From assembly GCF_030407455.1 (NCBI RefSeq), contig NZ_JASDDJ010000014.1:1-62187 (forward strand): DNA of 62,187 bases, given 5' to 3'. Position numbers and translations under genes: made by a program. This stretch comes from Psychrobacter sp. 5A.1. GTDB taxonomy: Bacteria > Pseudomonadota > Gammaproteobacteria > Pseudomonadales > Moraxellaceae. Each line of letters opens with the position of its first letter. Position 1 is the stretch's first letter. Below, in pieces: positions 18,118 to 27,281 of this stretch. Under the pieces are notes generated by a model. It had not been told where the DNA came from, did no database searches, and saw only the letters and a program-made list of their open reading frames with translations.

Positions 18118-18753
18118 TCAGATACTGCTGGATTTTGGTAGCCCATACTCGGCAGAATCAATCACATGGTTATTTTGTTCAATAGTCAATCGATAGCTTT
18201 TGATGACAGCGTCGTAGGACGCACCGCCCTCATACTGCTGATAATGCTCGCAGATGCTGTCTTGAATCACAGACTCACGCGCAGACTCATCTAATGTGGA
18301 AAAGTCGTTAGGCAAATGTACTTCCACAAAACGTGAAGCTGCGCTACGAGACATCCAATTCGCACCACTCGTAAAGGTAAAATCCACATCGGCTCGTAAG
18401 CTATATTTGGGTAAGGTGTTTGGATAATTCGCTAAGTCATCTTTAATCTGAGCGATATCCTCTGCAAATAGCTGATACGGTATCTCAAGTATGGAAAATA
18501 GCGTGGCCAAAAACTCGTCAGACGTAAAATATTTATCCATATAGCTACCATCAAGCCCTAGATACTTATTCGACAGCACGTGGCGCAGACGGTCATAGGC
18601 AGGTATGGTGTGCTTGAGGGGATAGCCCATTTGCTTGACGATATCTTGCGGGCGCAACTCAAGCGACTCTATTTGATTGATCATATATTGCGCGAGAGAA
18701 TGACGAGGATGATAACGACGGGTATATTTGGATTGATTAGAAATATGGCTCAT
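18118..18753 (-). CDS. Orphan protein A of a divergent paralog pair, HTH-like N-terminus
   Basis: This protein (211 residues from ATG 18753, which has AAGG upstream; the frame is open 19 codons further) is related along its length to the gene at 21469-22071. Shared positions include the IVKQMGY segment, RL-H-LS followed by LGL, an S/T-D/T-EF segment, a VDF/DVIF-like strand and a C-terminal YDAVIKSYR/FDGIINGYR segment. The N-terminal LAQYMINQIESLELRPQDIVKQMGY resembles the first helices of an XRE-like helix-turn-helix. No known family is recognised. Its upstream region shares a DNA block with that of its paralog, which hints at common regulation or a segmental duplication. Confidence 0.65.
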   Translation of the reverse strand: MSHISNQSKYTRRYHPRHSLAQYMINQIESLELRPQDIVKQMGYPLKHTIPAYDRLRHVLSNKYLGLDGSYMDKYFTSDEFLATLFSILEIPYQLFAEDIAQIKDDLANYPNTLPKYSLRADVDFTFTSGANWMSRSAASRFVEVHLPNDFSTLDESARESVIQDSICEHYQQYEGGASYDAVIKSYRLTIEQNNHVIDSAEYGLPKSSSI

Positions 18754-18779
18754 GATATTGAACACCTTAGACTCCTGTA

Positions 18780-18847
18780 ACTCCGACGAAAAAGTATGAT
18801 ATACGCCCAAATAGGCAAAAAATCAGGCACAAATGAGGTTGTCGGAG
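18780..18847. repeat. Inverted repeat ACTCCGAC...GTCGGAGT
   Basis: An 8-base inverted repeat whose arms lie about 50 bases apart, just upstream of orphan gene A. It may be an operator or secondary structure in the leader. There is no functional evidence. Confidence 0.3.
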
Positions 18848-18857
18848 TACAGGCTCA

Positions 18858-18965
18858 TGCGCTTTACCAGAATTATTTTATATCGTGCTGGAAGTTGCAA
18901 GGTTTGTCACGCCGCCATCAGACTGTGGTCATGGCTGGCGATAACAAAACTGTTAAACCCACGAT
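18858..18965. repeat. Upstream block shared with the paralog gene (split copy)
   Basis: The segments 18858-18897 (TGCGCTTTACCAG ... ATCGTGCTGGAAGT) and 18952-18965 (GTTAAACCCACGAT) match a continuous block at 22165-22220 upstream of the paralog. Here they are separated by an extra 54 bases. The block lies at about the same distance (roughly 100 bases) from both start codons and is bounded by ATCGTG and CACGAT, which are inverted copies. Confidence 0.55.
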
Positions 18966-19020
18966 AGATCGTTCAACGATGATAGCACATCAGATAACAA
19001 AAAATAAATACTGTTATGTT

Positions 19021-19194
19021 TAGGGTGTGTCCTCATTTCACAAGTGGAGATAAAAATGAGATAAATTGCCGTTAAACGAGAAAAATAGCGTCGATAATAT
19101 CGAGATATCGACCAGCCATTTGACGATGTTTGGCAAAATTTAGCCATTTTTAGCCCATTTAGAGGACACTCGTTTGAATTGAGGACATGCCCTA
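19021..19194. mobile_element. MITE, family I, copy 1
   Basis: A 170-base element (19023-19192) begins GGGTGTGTCCTCATTT and ends AATTGAGGACATGCCC, giving imperfect terminal inverted repeats of about 16 bases. It is flanked by TA on both sides, a likely TA target duplication. It has no ORF and matches the copies at 39650 and 40943. TA duplication suggests mobilisation by an IS630-like or IS427-like transposase, not present in this window. The central part retains a partial hairpin. Confidence 0.8.
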
Positions 19195-19241
19195 CTTACT
19201 TTTCAATCTTAAGCACCGGCTTTTTTAGGGAAAACCCCTTT

Positions 19242-19826
19242 CTACTCTTCACCATGATACGTCGCCTCATCCATCCAAACGATGGGATCTTCGCACAAAC
19301 GAGTTAAGTGATACCAGATATCACTGCTACGGGCGATACGATGATGGCCTCCTTCGAAATAATCGACTTCCCAGCTCTCAGGTAAATCCACTAAAGTTCG
19401 TCTAGCAACTGCCACATCGAGACTTTCATCATCAACTTCTACCATGACCCGCACCATCTCAGTGTTAGATGTGGGAAACGACAGCTTCATATCAGCCACT
19501 ACTGGAACACGATCGGCCAACACTTCACTAGGATAGATACAAGGCGCAATCAATAGCGCCCGCAAGTGATATTTATGGGAAAAATGATTGGCAAACCAAC
19601 CACCAAGCGAATGCCCTGCCAATACCACTCGAGGATACTGTGTCATTTTTTCACGTATTAAGGCATCGTAGATCTCAAATATTTCTGCAAAATTGTCTCG
19701 ATAATTGACCGTTTGACAGTATTTTGGCTCACGCGTGATACAGGTATATTTACTGGTCTCATTGCTTGAATCAAGGCCATGAAAAAACAGTAAAAACGTG
19801 TCGTTGTTTTCGATAGGAAACATCAT
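19242..19826 (-). CDS. Alpha/beta hydrolase, YqiA/YcfP-like esterase
   Basis: A 194-residue small alpha/beta hydrolase. It has an oxyanion-type FFHGLDSSN segment, a nucleophile elbow GHSLGGW with Ser73, an acid in VEVDDE near residue 132, and the catalytic His in GGHHR (161-162). These features match the short UPF0227/YqiA esterase group, with no signal peptide. A good AAGGAG lies six bases before the first ATG. It is downstream of an orphan gene on the same strand, and a MITE lies just past its stop. The natural substrate is unknown. Confidence 0.75.
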   Translation of the reverse strand: MMFPIENNDTFLLFFHGLDSSNETSKYTCITREPKYCQTVNYRDNFAEIFEIYDALIREKMTQYPRVVLAGHSLGGWFANHFSHKYHLRALLIAPCIYPSEVLADRVPVVADMKLSFPTSNTEMVRVMVEVDDESLDVAVARRTLVDLPESWEVDYFEGGHHRIARSSDIWYHLTRLCEDPIVWMDEATYHGEE

Positions 19827-20005
19827 AAGGTTCTCCTTTTTTATTTATTATGCTTTAAAAACTTTACAGCAGTACGAGCATAGGTGCTGGGATAAGTTTT
19901 TTGAAGCCTCTGTCTGCACCGGCACAGCAAGCGAGAAAAATTTATACCAGCAATATAGGCATATAAATACGCAACAGTTATTGGTAATTGGCTATATCGA
20001 CTCAG

Positions 20006-20920
20006 TCAGAGCGTACTTTGATTGGCAGTCTGCGCTTGATGCAAACTCAAAATCTCATCACAAGCCTGCATTGAGACATTTTTTGCAAAGCCTTTGCCAA
20101 ACCAAAAGTCATAAACGGCTTGGATAATATTTTTCACTGCTTCAGTGTCTTTTGGCTTCAATGCTTCTAACTTTATCGCAATCTCTTTTGCCTGTATATC
20201 CGACTCGCTATAGGGCGCGCTCCAGCCCACACAATAACGATACAGCACATCATTAATGGCCAATACGAATATGGCATTTGACACACCATATAAGCCAATA
20301 AGACTCTCAAGCACCTCACAACGTTCCTCATAAACGCTGACCTCTATCGGCATATCGGCTCGCTCAAACATACAATCAGCACTGACCATGTGTGAAGGCT
20401 TACTAAAACCTTCCCATAGCAATGGGTAAGTCCCGCTAATCACACCCTTTTCTACCACATTAAAACGCCAAATGGCATAATGCGTGTCTAGCCCTTTATA
20501 AGGCAAATGTATCCACCACTGCATCATCGCATCACTGTCATACATGATATGCGTACTACCAATCCGCACCCCCTGATTGGGCAGTACGTTCGTGTATAAA
20601 CGATCCATGTCATCACTATAAAGCTTTACTTTATTCAAATTTTCATCACTGACATCACCCAACGTGGCCCTTGCTTCCTCTATGTTTCGATACGGTTTAA
20701 ACGGCGCTACCCATCTGAGCGTCTCATCGGTATTGTTAACAAAATAAACATCATCTTCATAACTGTCTATAGAAACCGTTTCAAGATAAAACAATGGCAT
20801 TTTTCGCACTCGATCTTTCTCATCACTTGCCAGCGCCGTTATACCAGATAGCTTTGAGCCATCCGACCACTTAAAATTATCTATACGTTTTTGTTCAAAT
20901 TGATACGTTAACTTGGTCAT
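20006..20920 (-). CDS. Orphan protein, function unknown
   Basis: About 304 residues from ATG 20920, chosen because AAGGA lies seven bases upstream; the frame is open 34 codons further with poorer starts. It has no signal peptide, no membrane segment and no motif I recognise. The first half looks beta-rich (YLETVSIDSYEDDVYFVNN, then WWIHLPYKG), suggesting a globular cytoplasmic protein; the C-terminal third is helical with charged residues. It is followed, after 180 bases, by the esterase gene in the same direction, so they may share a transcript. Confidence 0.6.
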   Translation of the reverse strand: MTKLTYQFEQKRIDNFKWSDGSKLSGITALASDEKDRVRKMPLFYLETVSIDSYEDDVYFVNNTDETLRWVAPFKPYRNIEEARATLGDVSDENLNKVKLYSDDMDRLYTNVLPNQGVRIGSTHIMYDSDAMMQWWIHLPYKGLDTHYAIWRFNVVEKGVISGTYPLLWEGFSKPSHMVSADCMFERADMPIEVSVYEERCEVLESLIGLYGVSNAIFVLAINDVLYRYCVGWSAPYSESDIQAKEIAIKLEALKPKDTEAVKNIIQAVYDFWFGKGFAKNVSMQACDEILSLHQAQTANQSTL

Positions 20921-21468
20921 TGTCATGTCCTTATTGTTTTGATTTTGGTTTGCTTGGCGCATTATTTTCTTGTTTACTACATTCTGAATGCCAATTTTAA
21001 GCCAGCCGAGTCTATTCGCCATTGTCTAGATGACGTCATTATCTATAAAGTTAAGTAAATTAATCGACTTGGTTGGGCAGTGGTTTTTAGTTTTAATTGG
21101 TTTTTAGCCACAGTTTTTCATTGTCGTATTGCCAATAGCATTAGCATATCAACGAGCATTGTTACGGTTCGGTTTTCTGTGTATTAACAAGTATTGGTTT
21201 GCGAGTTTGTACAGGCGAAGAAGCATAGAATTTAACGAAAATAACATAACTAAAATAGTGTGTTAAAGACAGCTCAGTTAAGAAGTGAAGCGTTGCGCTC
21301 CGAGGATTAACTGTTTGCCCTGTTATTTTTGCCTGACTCAATAACTATAATATAAACCTATCTAAAAATAAAGGATTTTACTATCGTTTGCGACAACTGA
21401 TGTCGCCCAGCTTCGCTTAACAGTTATTCACTATGCTCCGAGCTTATACTTGTCTACCGTGAGAGCTA
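20921..21468. other. Long intergenic region between orphan genes
   Basis: About 550 bases with no supported gene. It contains GCTCCGAG twice (near 21297 and 21434) and an 8-base inverted pair TAACTGTT/AACAGTTA (near 21310 and 21420). This suggests a degenerate palindromic repeat unit bounding an AT-rich core. The promoter of the downstream minus-strand gene should be at the low-coordinate side, but no clear -35/-10 pair was found. Confidence 0.35.
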
Positions 21469-22071
21469 CTAAGCAAAATCAGCGGGAATATAAAGGTATT
21501 CCTGCTGACCATCATCATTGTTAAACGACACTCGATAGCCATTGATAATCCCATCAAATGGGATGTTTCCTGTCATAGTCATATAATGCGCTCTAATCAA
21601 CTGATCGATCAATTGTCGCTGTTGGCACCTATCCAGTAGGCGCACCTTATCGTCCAACCCTATTCTCGTAAACTTAGAAACCGCCATCATACTCATAAAC
21701 GAAGGGTGGAAATCATCACTAAAAATCACATCCGCATAGACGACGGGCGTAGTAGCACTGAGCACCTTGTGAGCGTACCGCTCCAACTGTTGTACGTGTG
21801 CCAAATAGTCACTTTTCTCAATATCCAATACGTGGCAGAGCCCGTAAACAAACTCAGTGGATGAGTATCTAAAATCATAATCGGTTTTGGTTAGCCCTAA
21901 CTCTGTCGACGATAAGGTATGCTCTAGACGCTTTATAGCTTGAGTTTGGGTTTTAACCACCTTCTGATAGCCCATAGACTGGACAATTTGGGCATATGAT
22001 AGGTTTTTTTTCTCAATACGCTGTAGGATTAAAGCCTGCAATGTGTTTGTATATTGACTAGAATGAGTCAT
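21469..22071 (-). CDS. Orphan protein B of a divergent paralog pair, HTH-like N-terminus
   Basis: A 200-residue protein with AAGGA before the ATG, homologous over its length to the orphan at 18118-18753 but quite diverged. The N-terminal segment LILQRIEKKNLSYAQIVQSMGY has the spacing of the first three helices of an XRE-like DNA-binding domain. A central strand (VVYADVIFSDDF) and the C-terminal PFDGIINGYRVSF are conserved with the paralog. There is no signal peptide or membrane segment. It is next to, and transcribed divergently from, the McrB-like gene, which would suit a regulator or accessory protein, but that is only a positional argument. Confidence 0.65.
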   Translation of the reverse strand: MTHSSQYTNTLQALILQRIEKKNLSYAQIVQSMGYQKVVKTQTQAIKRLEHTLSSTELGLTKTDYDFRYSSTEFVYGLCHVLDIEKSDYLAHVQQLERYAHKVLSATTPVVYADVIFSDDFHPSFMSMMAVSKFTRIGLDDKVRLLDRCQQRQLIDQLIRAHYMTMTGNIPFDGIINGYRVSFNNDDGQQEYLYIPADFA

Positions 22072-22413
22072 GAGAGGTGTCCTTATACTCTGGCTAATTT
22101 AACTGTACTTATAAAGGTAAAAGCGCAGTTACTTTGCTAAAAGTTGCAGAGTAATAAGGTGTTGTGCGTTTTACCAGTGGTTGTTTTTCATCGTGCTGGA
22201 AGTAGCGTTAAACCCACGATGTGCTTATATAGTAGCAAGGGTGATACTATCTGTATAGATGGATGTTGATATAATACGACAGTTAATGTCGCTTATAGTA
22301 GTTGTTTTTACGCTTCTCTTTATAATATACCTTCTCTTCCCTCATCTAGCCTAATCCATACGTATTGTGTAGACTGGCGCATAAACTTGAGCTAATAATT
22401 TGTTGAATTTTGG
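22072..22413. other. Divergent intergenic region between orphan B and the McrB-like gene
   Basis: About 340 bases separating two divergent genes and so holding both promoters. It includes the block shared with orphan A (22165-22220). An AT-rich stretch nearer the McrB-like gene (22315-22410) offers several -10-like hexamers (TATAAT at about 22322) but no certain -35. Confidence 0.4.
22165..22220. repeat. Upstream block shared with orphan A (continuous copy)
   Basis: A continuous 56-base version of the block that is split at 18858-18965. It contains TGCGTTTTACCAG, ATCGTGCTGGAAGTAGC and GTTAAACCCACGAT, with the ATCGTG/CACGAT inverted ends 30 bases apart. It lies about 95 bases upstream of orphan B. 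Confidence 0.55.
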
Positions 22414-24363
22414 ATGAATGAGTTAATGACTGATATGAACCTCGCAGAAAAATTAATAGAATTTACTTCTAATTGGGTTCAAGCAACTAAAGAGCCTTTT
22501 ACAAGTCACCCTACCGCCAATTTTTTGAGAAACGACTTAAAAGAAGAAATAGCAACTATTGTTAAAAATTTTGATAAAACTTATGGGATAAATGCCAGCG
22601 CTGGAGCTGGGAACTGGGCAAATATTCCTTGGATATCAATACTTAATCCTGAAATCACAACCAGCACCCAAGATGGTATCTATCCAGTTTATTTATTTAG
22701 AGCAGATGGTTCAGGTTTTTATTTGTCATTAAATCAAGGAACAACAATACCTACCAAAGAGTTAGGAAAAGCCAAAGCAGAACGTAGAGCTGAGTCGATT
22801 AAACAATATCTCCTTACTCAGTTGCCAAAGCTTAATGTTTGGGGGCAGAAAAAAATAGATTTATATGCGGACACAGCCTTAGGTAAGTCGTATGAAACAT
22901 ATAATATAGTTGCAAAATATTATGATATAAGTACAGACCTAAATAGCACTCAACTTAAAAATGACTTTTTAGAACTTTTAAATATTTATAAGCAAATACA
23001 ACCAATTTATAAAGAAATCAAAAAAATCGATTTTGACTCACAACTAAAATCACACACGCCACTTAATGCCAGCGCTGTTATGAAAAAATCTCTTCCTGAT
23101 GATATAACTCCCCTATCAAAACCTTTCCTACTGTTAGCTGGTATCTCTGGTACTGGTAAAACTCGTTTTGTCCGTGAGCAAGCCAAAGCCACAGGTAGCC
23201 TTAACGATACCTACTGCCTCACCTCCGTACGTCCTGACTGGCACGAACCTAGTGACATACTTGGTTATATATCACGCTTGGGTGGAGATGGTGACGCCGA
23301 ATACATCACCACTGATGTGCTGCAATTTATTGCCAAAGCCTGGCGAACAATTATCGATGCAAAGCTTGAGCTAACAGTTGATGACGACTGTCGCCTCACC
23401 GTAACGGGAAATAAAGACGCGCTTAATAAAGTGCGACCTTATTGGCTATGTTTGGATGAAATGAACTTAGCCCCTGTCGAACAATACTTTGCCGACTATC
23501 TTTCCGTTTTAGAAACTCGTGGGTGGCAATGGGACGATGAACAATTTATTTATTGCTGTGATCCGCTTTTGAAGTCAGCGACTATTGACCAGCTAAAAGA
23601 CAAAAATAAAAACGAACTGCGTAATGCGTTAGGTTTTGCAAATGGTAAATACGACAGAGAGTGGGAGTTATTCTGCAAGCATGGCCTAAGCCTGCCTTTT
23701 AATTTAATCGTTGCTGGTACGGTTAATATGGATGAAACCACCCATGGATTCTCACGTAAGGTCATTGACCGAGCTTTGAGTTTTGACTTTGGAGATTTTT
23801 TCCCCAATGACTTTGATCATTTCTTTAGTCCAGAGGTCACTCATAACGCCTTGAGCTACCCTACTTACTCTCAAGCCACTATTGAGAACTTATCAGCAAT
23901 AAATATAGATAGTGACGGTCGGAAAAGCATTAATTTTCTAAAGTCTATTAATAAAGTATTAGATAACACACCATTTAAACTGGCTTTTAGAGCGCTCAAC
24001 GAGCTACTACTAGCTGTTATTAGCGCCCAACCTACAGATAAACGACAGCTACAAGCCGTTTGGGATGATTTCTTAATGTGCAAGGTATTGCCCCGTATCG
24101 AGGGTGATTACGATAAATTAGTAATTATTAATAAAGCCACTAGCAGCAATGAGCAATCATTACTCACAGAATTAGCCGTTATCTTACAGCAAGCGCTATC
24201 TGATATTTGGTCTACCACGAATGGTACGAATGAACTTCGCCCTGACTTATATCGTAAAAATAAAGAGGGTAATGCGTTGAATATTGCTTGTCGTAGCAAG
24301 GCTAAATTGGCTTGGATGCAACAGCGTCTAGAGCGCTCAGGCTTCACCAGTTTTTGGCCTTAA
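22414..24363 (+). CDS. McrB-like AAA+ NTPase with MrcB_N domain (type IV restriction)
   Basis: This 649-residue protein couples NTP hydrolysis to DNA restriction. The N-terminal 180 residues match the MrcB_N (DUF3578) domain, with WANIPWISI, a GIYPVYLF strand and YLSLNQGTT, thought to recognise the DNA substrate. The AAA+ motor has Walker A GISGTGKT (243-250), Walker B LCLDEMN (Asp348, Glu349), and the NMDETT plus SRKVIDRA region (from Asn438), as in the McrB/COG1401 group. It lies 31 bases before a DUF2357 nuclease gene, which replaces the usual McrC. Whether it targets methylated DNA cannot be told from sequence. Confidence 0.88.
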   Translation: MNELMTDMNLAEKLIEFTSNWVQATKEPFTSHPTANFLRNDLKEEIATIVKNFDKTYGINASAGAGNWANIPWISILNPEITTSTQDGIYPVYLFRADGSGFYLSLNQGTTIPTKELGKAKAERRAESIKQYLLTQLPKLNVWGQKKIDLYADTALGKSYETYNIVAKYYDISTDLNSTQLKNDFLELLNIYKQIQPIYKEIKKIDFDSQLKSHTPLNASAVMKKSLPDDITPLSKPFLLLAGISGTGKTRFVREQAKATGSLNDTYCLTSVRPDWHEPSDILGYISRLGGDGDAEYITTDVLQFIAKAWRTIIDAKLELTVDDDCRLTVTGNKDALNKVRPYWLCLDEMNLAPVEQYFADYLSVLETRGWQWDDEQFIYCCDPLLKSATIDQLKDKNKNELRNALGFANGKYDREWELFCKHGLSLPFNLIVAGTVNMDETTHGFSRKVIDRALSFDFGDFFPNDFDHFFSPEVTHNALSYPTYSQATIENLSAINIDSDGRKSINFLKSINKVLDNTPFKLAFRALNELLLAVISAQPTDKRQLQAVWDDFLMCKVLPRIEGDYDKLVIINKATSSNEQSLLTELAVILQQALSDIWSTTNGTNELRPDLYRKNKEGNALNIACRSKAKLAWMQQRLERSGFTSFWP

Positions 24364-24394
24364 AAATAGACATAGCTGAACGAATGGAGTGGTA

Positions 24395-27058
24395 ATGCCA
24401 GAACTGTTAAGGATACAAACCGCTGATTTTGAGCTGTCGATTTGGTGTAACGATGTCAGCAAACGCCAAGCGACTTATCAGGCGACCTTGGCTAAGCGTC
24501 AGGCCATCAGCCATCACAGCGCTGGGCAGCCTATGATACGTTTCTCTCCGCCCTTGGCTATTACTGAAGCTACCTTTATGGATCAGCCCATAGAGATAAA
24601 AGGCATCGTCACTCATTCTGGATGGGTAGAAGCGCTTGAGTTGGGTGATTCTATTTTCTTTGAAAATATCCAATACCACTTTGAATGGATTTTTTTGAAT
24701 AATAAGCGCCTTAATGAAACTGGCGTAGATGAGTCTAATCAAGCAATTGGAAGCCAAGCTACGGACAGTATCAATAATATTAGTGACGTTGAGCAAGCTT
24801 ATCTAACCCATCGTAGCCATTTAATTAATGAAAACTTCCAGTTTAGCCAGTCTCGCTCTCGAATGCCTGCACATCTGACAGGCACTATCAATACCGCAAA
24901 CGATGTCGGTTGGTTGCGCCTGCCCCTGAATTACGTCAAATCAAACCAAACCTATAAAAGCAACATCGCCTTTGAAGTACTGCCCACCAAGATGAGTCTA
25001 CACGATGACTTGCCAGCGATGTATCAAGCGATTGATACCGTATTTCCGCTATGGCGCTTTAGTCTAGTCGAAAAAACTGAACAGGACAGTGCTCAAACCA
25101 AACAACGCCATCAGTTTCCCCTACTTTGGCTCGCTAACTTTAGTCATTTACGCAACCAACTGACCCATGCGCTAAAAGTCATCAATCAAACACCGCATAG
25201 CCGATTGCAGGCTCATACCTCTTATAACAAAGCAACACGGCTAAAAGGTAAGATCCCTGCGCGACTGGGTGCAAAAATAAAAGAGGACTTTGCAAATGGT
25301 CTACATGAACAGCGTTATCAGGTCACCAAAAAGCAGCTAAGTGTCGATACTCCAGAGAACCGCTTTATTAAAATGGTGGTCTCTACCGCTAAGAAACGAC
25401 TGGCTGACTTTGAATATAAACTTAGGCAAAGCAATGCAGCACCAGATAAGCAGCGGCTATCTGATACATTCTTAGATGAGCTACATCAGTGGCAACAACC
25501 GCTACAAAAAACGTTGAAACAAAGCTTCATGACCGATGTGGGTGATTATAATGGTCGCAGCCGTGAATCATTGGTATTGCAGCAGAAAGTCGGCTACAGC
25601 TCTGTATATCGCATTTGGCAAGAGTTAAAATTTTATCTAGATGTCTTTGACAACCAATCTAGCATCTCTATGAAGTCTGTCGCAGAAATCTATGAAGTTT
25701 GGTGCTTTTTGACCCTCAGAAATATCTTGATAGAGGAGTTGGGCTTTAAAGAAGTAGCTACCAGTAAGCAAACGTTAAAGCTTAAAGACTTTTTTGAATA
25801 TCAGCTCCAAGATGGCTTCGCTGGAGCATTTGAGTTTGAACGTAATGATGGTATTACAGCAAGGCTAGCACACGAACCACCATTTAATAAAACCACCAAA
25901 GACATTCGGACTTACTCGGTTAGCCAAAAGCCTGATATTGTCTTAGAAATTATTCTGCCAAACAACAAACGCTTTATTTGGTTATTCGATGCCAAATACC
26001 GTATTAAGACACTTAAAAGTCGCTATGATGACCCTGAACAAAATATTGATACTATGGATTTTGTGCCGGATGATGCGATTAATCAAATGCACCGTTATCG
26101 TGATGCGCTGATTCGTATTGAACGAGATAAAAACGCTCTTAATGAAGAAACCACCAATAAAGAAACAGCTAGAACGCAAAAAAGCCGTCCAATATTTGGT
26201 GCATTTGCGCTATACCCAGGTTATTTTGATCAAGTAAATACCAATAACCCTTATCTCAACTCCATTGACGAAGTCAGTATCGGTGCATTTGCTCTATTAC
26301 CAAGCCCCCTACAGCTGGACTCAAAAATCAGCAATGGACATTATTGGCTATTAGATTTTCTTCGCCAACAGATTGGTACAGGCATCAGCACTCAATCTAA
26401 TAATACCCAATCAACCACTATCGAGTTGATAAATAATAAGTTAAGAAAGAACGAGGTGAACAGCAAGGCTGTCGCTTATCAAGCTAATAACTATCAGGTT
26501 GATAAAGTTACTAAGCATAATCATCAGCTCGAAGAACGTTTGTATTTGCAAGAAGCTGCACGTATACCATATTCAGGTATGGAGCAAATACTCTATCCAG
26601 ATTTGACCTTGACCATTTCGCTAGCGCCAAAAGCAGGACGTCATAAAGAGTATATTGATGGTTTTGAACACAGTACCGCTCAGTGGTATCATTTACCTCA
26701 AACTACATTTTTAGATAAATACAAACAACATATCGTCAATGAAATACGCTATTTAGCCATTGCTACGACCAATGATGCTCAGCCAACGAGTAAACAAATA
26801 AGCAAATTATGGCCAATTGAGAGTGTTATTCTTGTCCCTAGAAGTTTGATAACTGCTGAACAATCTGGTAAGAGCGCTAATGATACGAAATTATACTACT
26901 TATTTAAGCTAGGCAAGCCCCTAACCATAAGAGATAAGATTGATAATGTACCCTTGCGTGATTTCAAAAACTCAATGAAGCTCACTACCCTAGAGCACTT
27001 ACAACAAGCAGCCAATTTTAGTGAGCTTCAGACCGTCTATCAGCAAGCATTAATCTAA
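24395..27058 (+). CDS. DUF2357-PD-(D/E)XK nuclease, McrC-like partner
   Basis: An 887-residue protein with an N-terminal DUF2357-like region and a C-terminal DUF524/PDDEXK_7-type nuclease. Candidate catalytic residues are Glu434 (EIYEVW), Asp514 (KPDIVLEI) and Asp532-Ala-Lys534 (LFDAKYR), a standard D-X17-DAK arrangement. ATG 24395 has GGAG five bases upstream and is preferred over a GTG two codons earlier. It follows the McrB-like gene by 31 bases and surely forms an operon with it. Together they make a compact type IV-like restriction or antiphage module with no methyltransferase nearby. The last 230 residues (beyond the nuclease core) are not recognised. Confidence 0.85.
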   Translation: MPELLRIQTADFELSIWCNDVSKRQATYQATLAKRQAISHHSAGQPMIRFSPPLAITEATFMDQPIEIKGIVTHSGWVEALELGDSIFFENIQYHFEWIFLNNKRLNETGVDESNQAIGSQATDSINNISDVEQAYLTHRSHLINENFQFSQSRSRMPAHLTGTINTANDVGWLRLPLNYVKSNQTYKSNIAFEVLPTKMSLHDDLPAMYQAIDTVFPLWRFSLVEKTEQDSAQTKQRHQFPLLWLANFSHLRNQLTHALKVINQTPHSRLQAHTSYNKATRLKGKIPARLGAKIKEDFANGLHEQRYQVTKKQLSVDTPENRFIKMVVSTAKKRLADFEYKLRQSNAAPDKQRLSDTFLDELHQWQQPLQKTLKQSFMTDVGDYNGRSRESLVLQQKVGYSSVYRIWQELKFYLDVFDNQSSISMKSVAEIYEVWCFLTLRNILIEELGFKEVATSKQTLKLKDFFEYQLQDGFAGAFEFERNDGITARLAHEPPFNKTTKDIRTYSVSQKPDIVLEIILPNNKRFIWLFDAKYRIKTLKSRYDDPEQNIDTMDFVPDDAINQMHRYRDALIRIERDKNALNEETTNKETARTQKSRPIFGAFALYPGYFDQVNTNNPYLNSIDEVSIGAFALLPSPLQLDSKISNGHYWLLDFLRQQIGTGISTQSNNTQSTTIELINNKLRKNEVNSKAVAYQANNYQVDKVTKHNHQLEERLYLQEAARIPYSGMEQILYPDLTLTISLAPKAGRHKEYIDGFEHSTAQWYHLPQTTFLDKYKQHIVNEIRYLAIATTNDAQPTSKQISKLWPIESVILVPRSLITAEQSGKSANDTKLYYLFKLGKPLTIRDKIDNVPLRDFKNSMKLTTLEHLQQAANFSELQTVYQQALI

Positions 27059-27281
27059 CCAGCCATAGACTCAAGTCTTACTTACAGACGGAATATAAAG
27101 ATTCATATCATGTGCTTCAAACCCTTCGAATGAACAGCTAATTAACAATCCTTATCAAAAAAGCACTTTATCTAATGACTGTGACTTGCTATCTTGCCCC
27201 GCGACCCTTTTATTCTAAGAACGTCTGCCCCCACTTTGACCTATCACACATCGTACCAACATCTGCTTTATATTGGATCTT

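Noticed and set aside
19798..20127. 109-codon plus-strand ORF
   Set aside because: It overlaps the 3' end of the real minus-strand gene at 20006 and the esterase leader; no supporting features.
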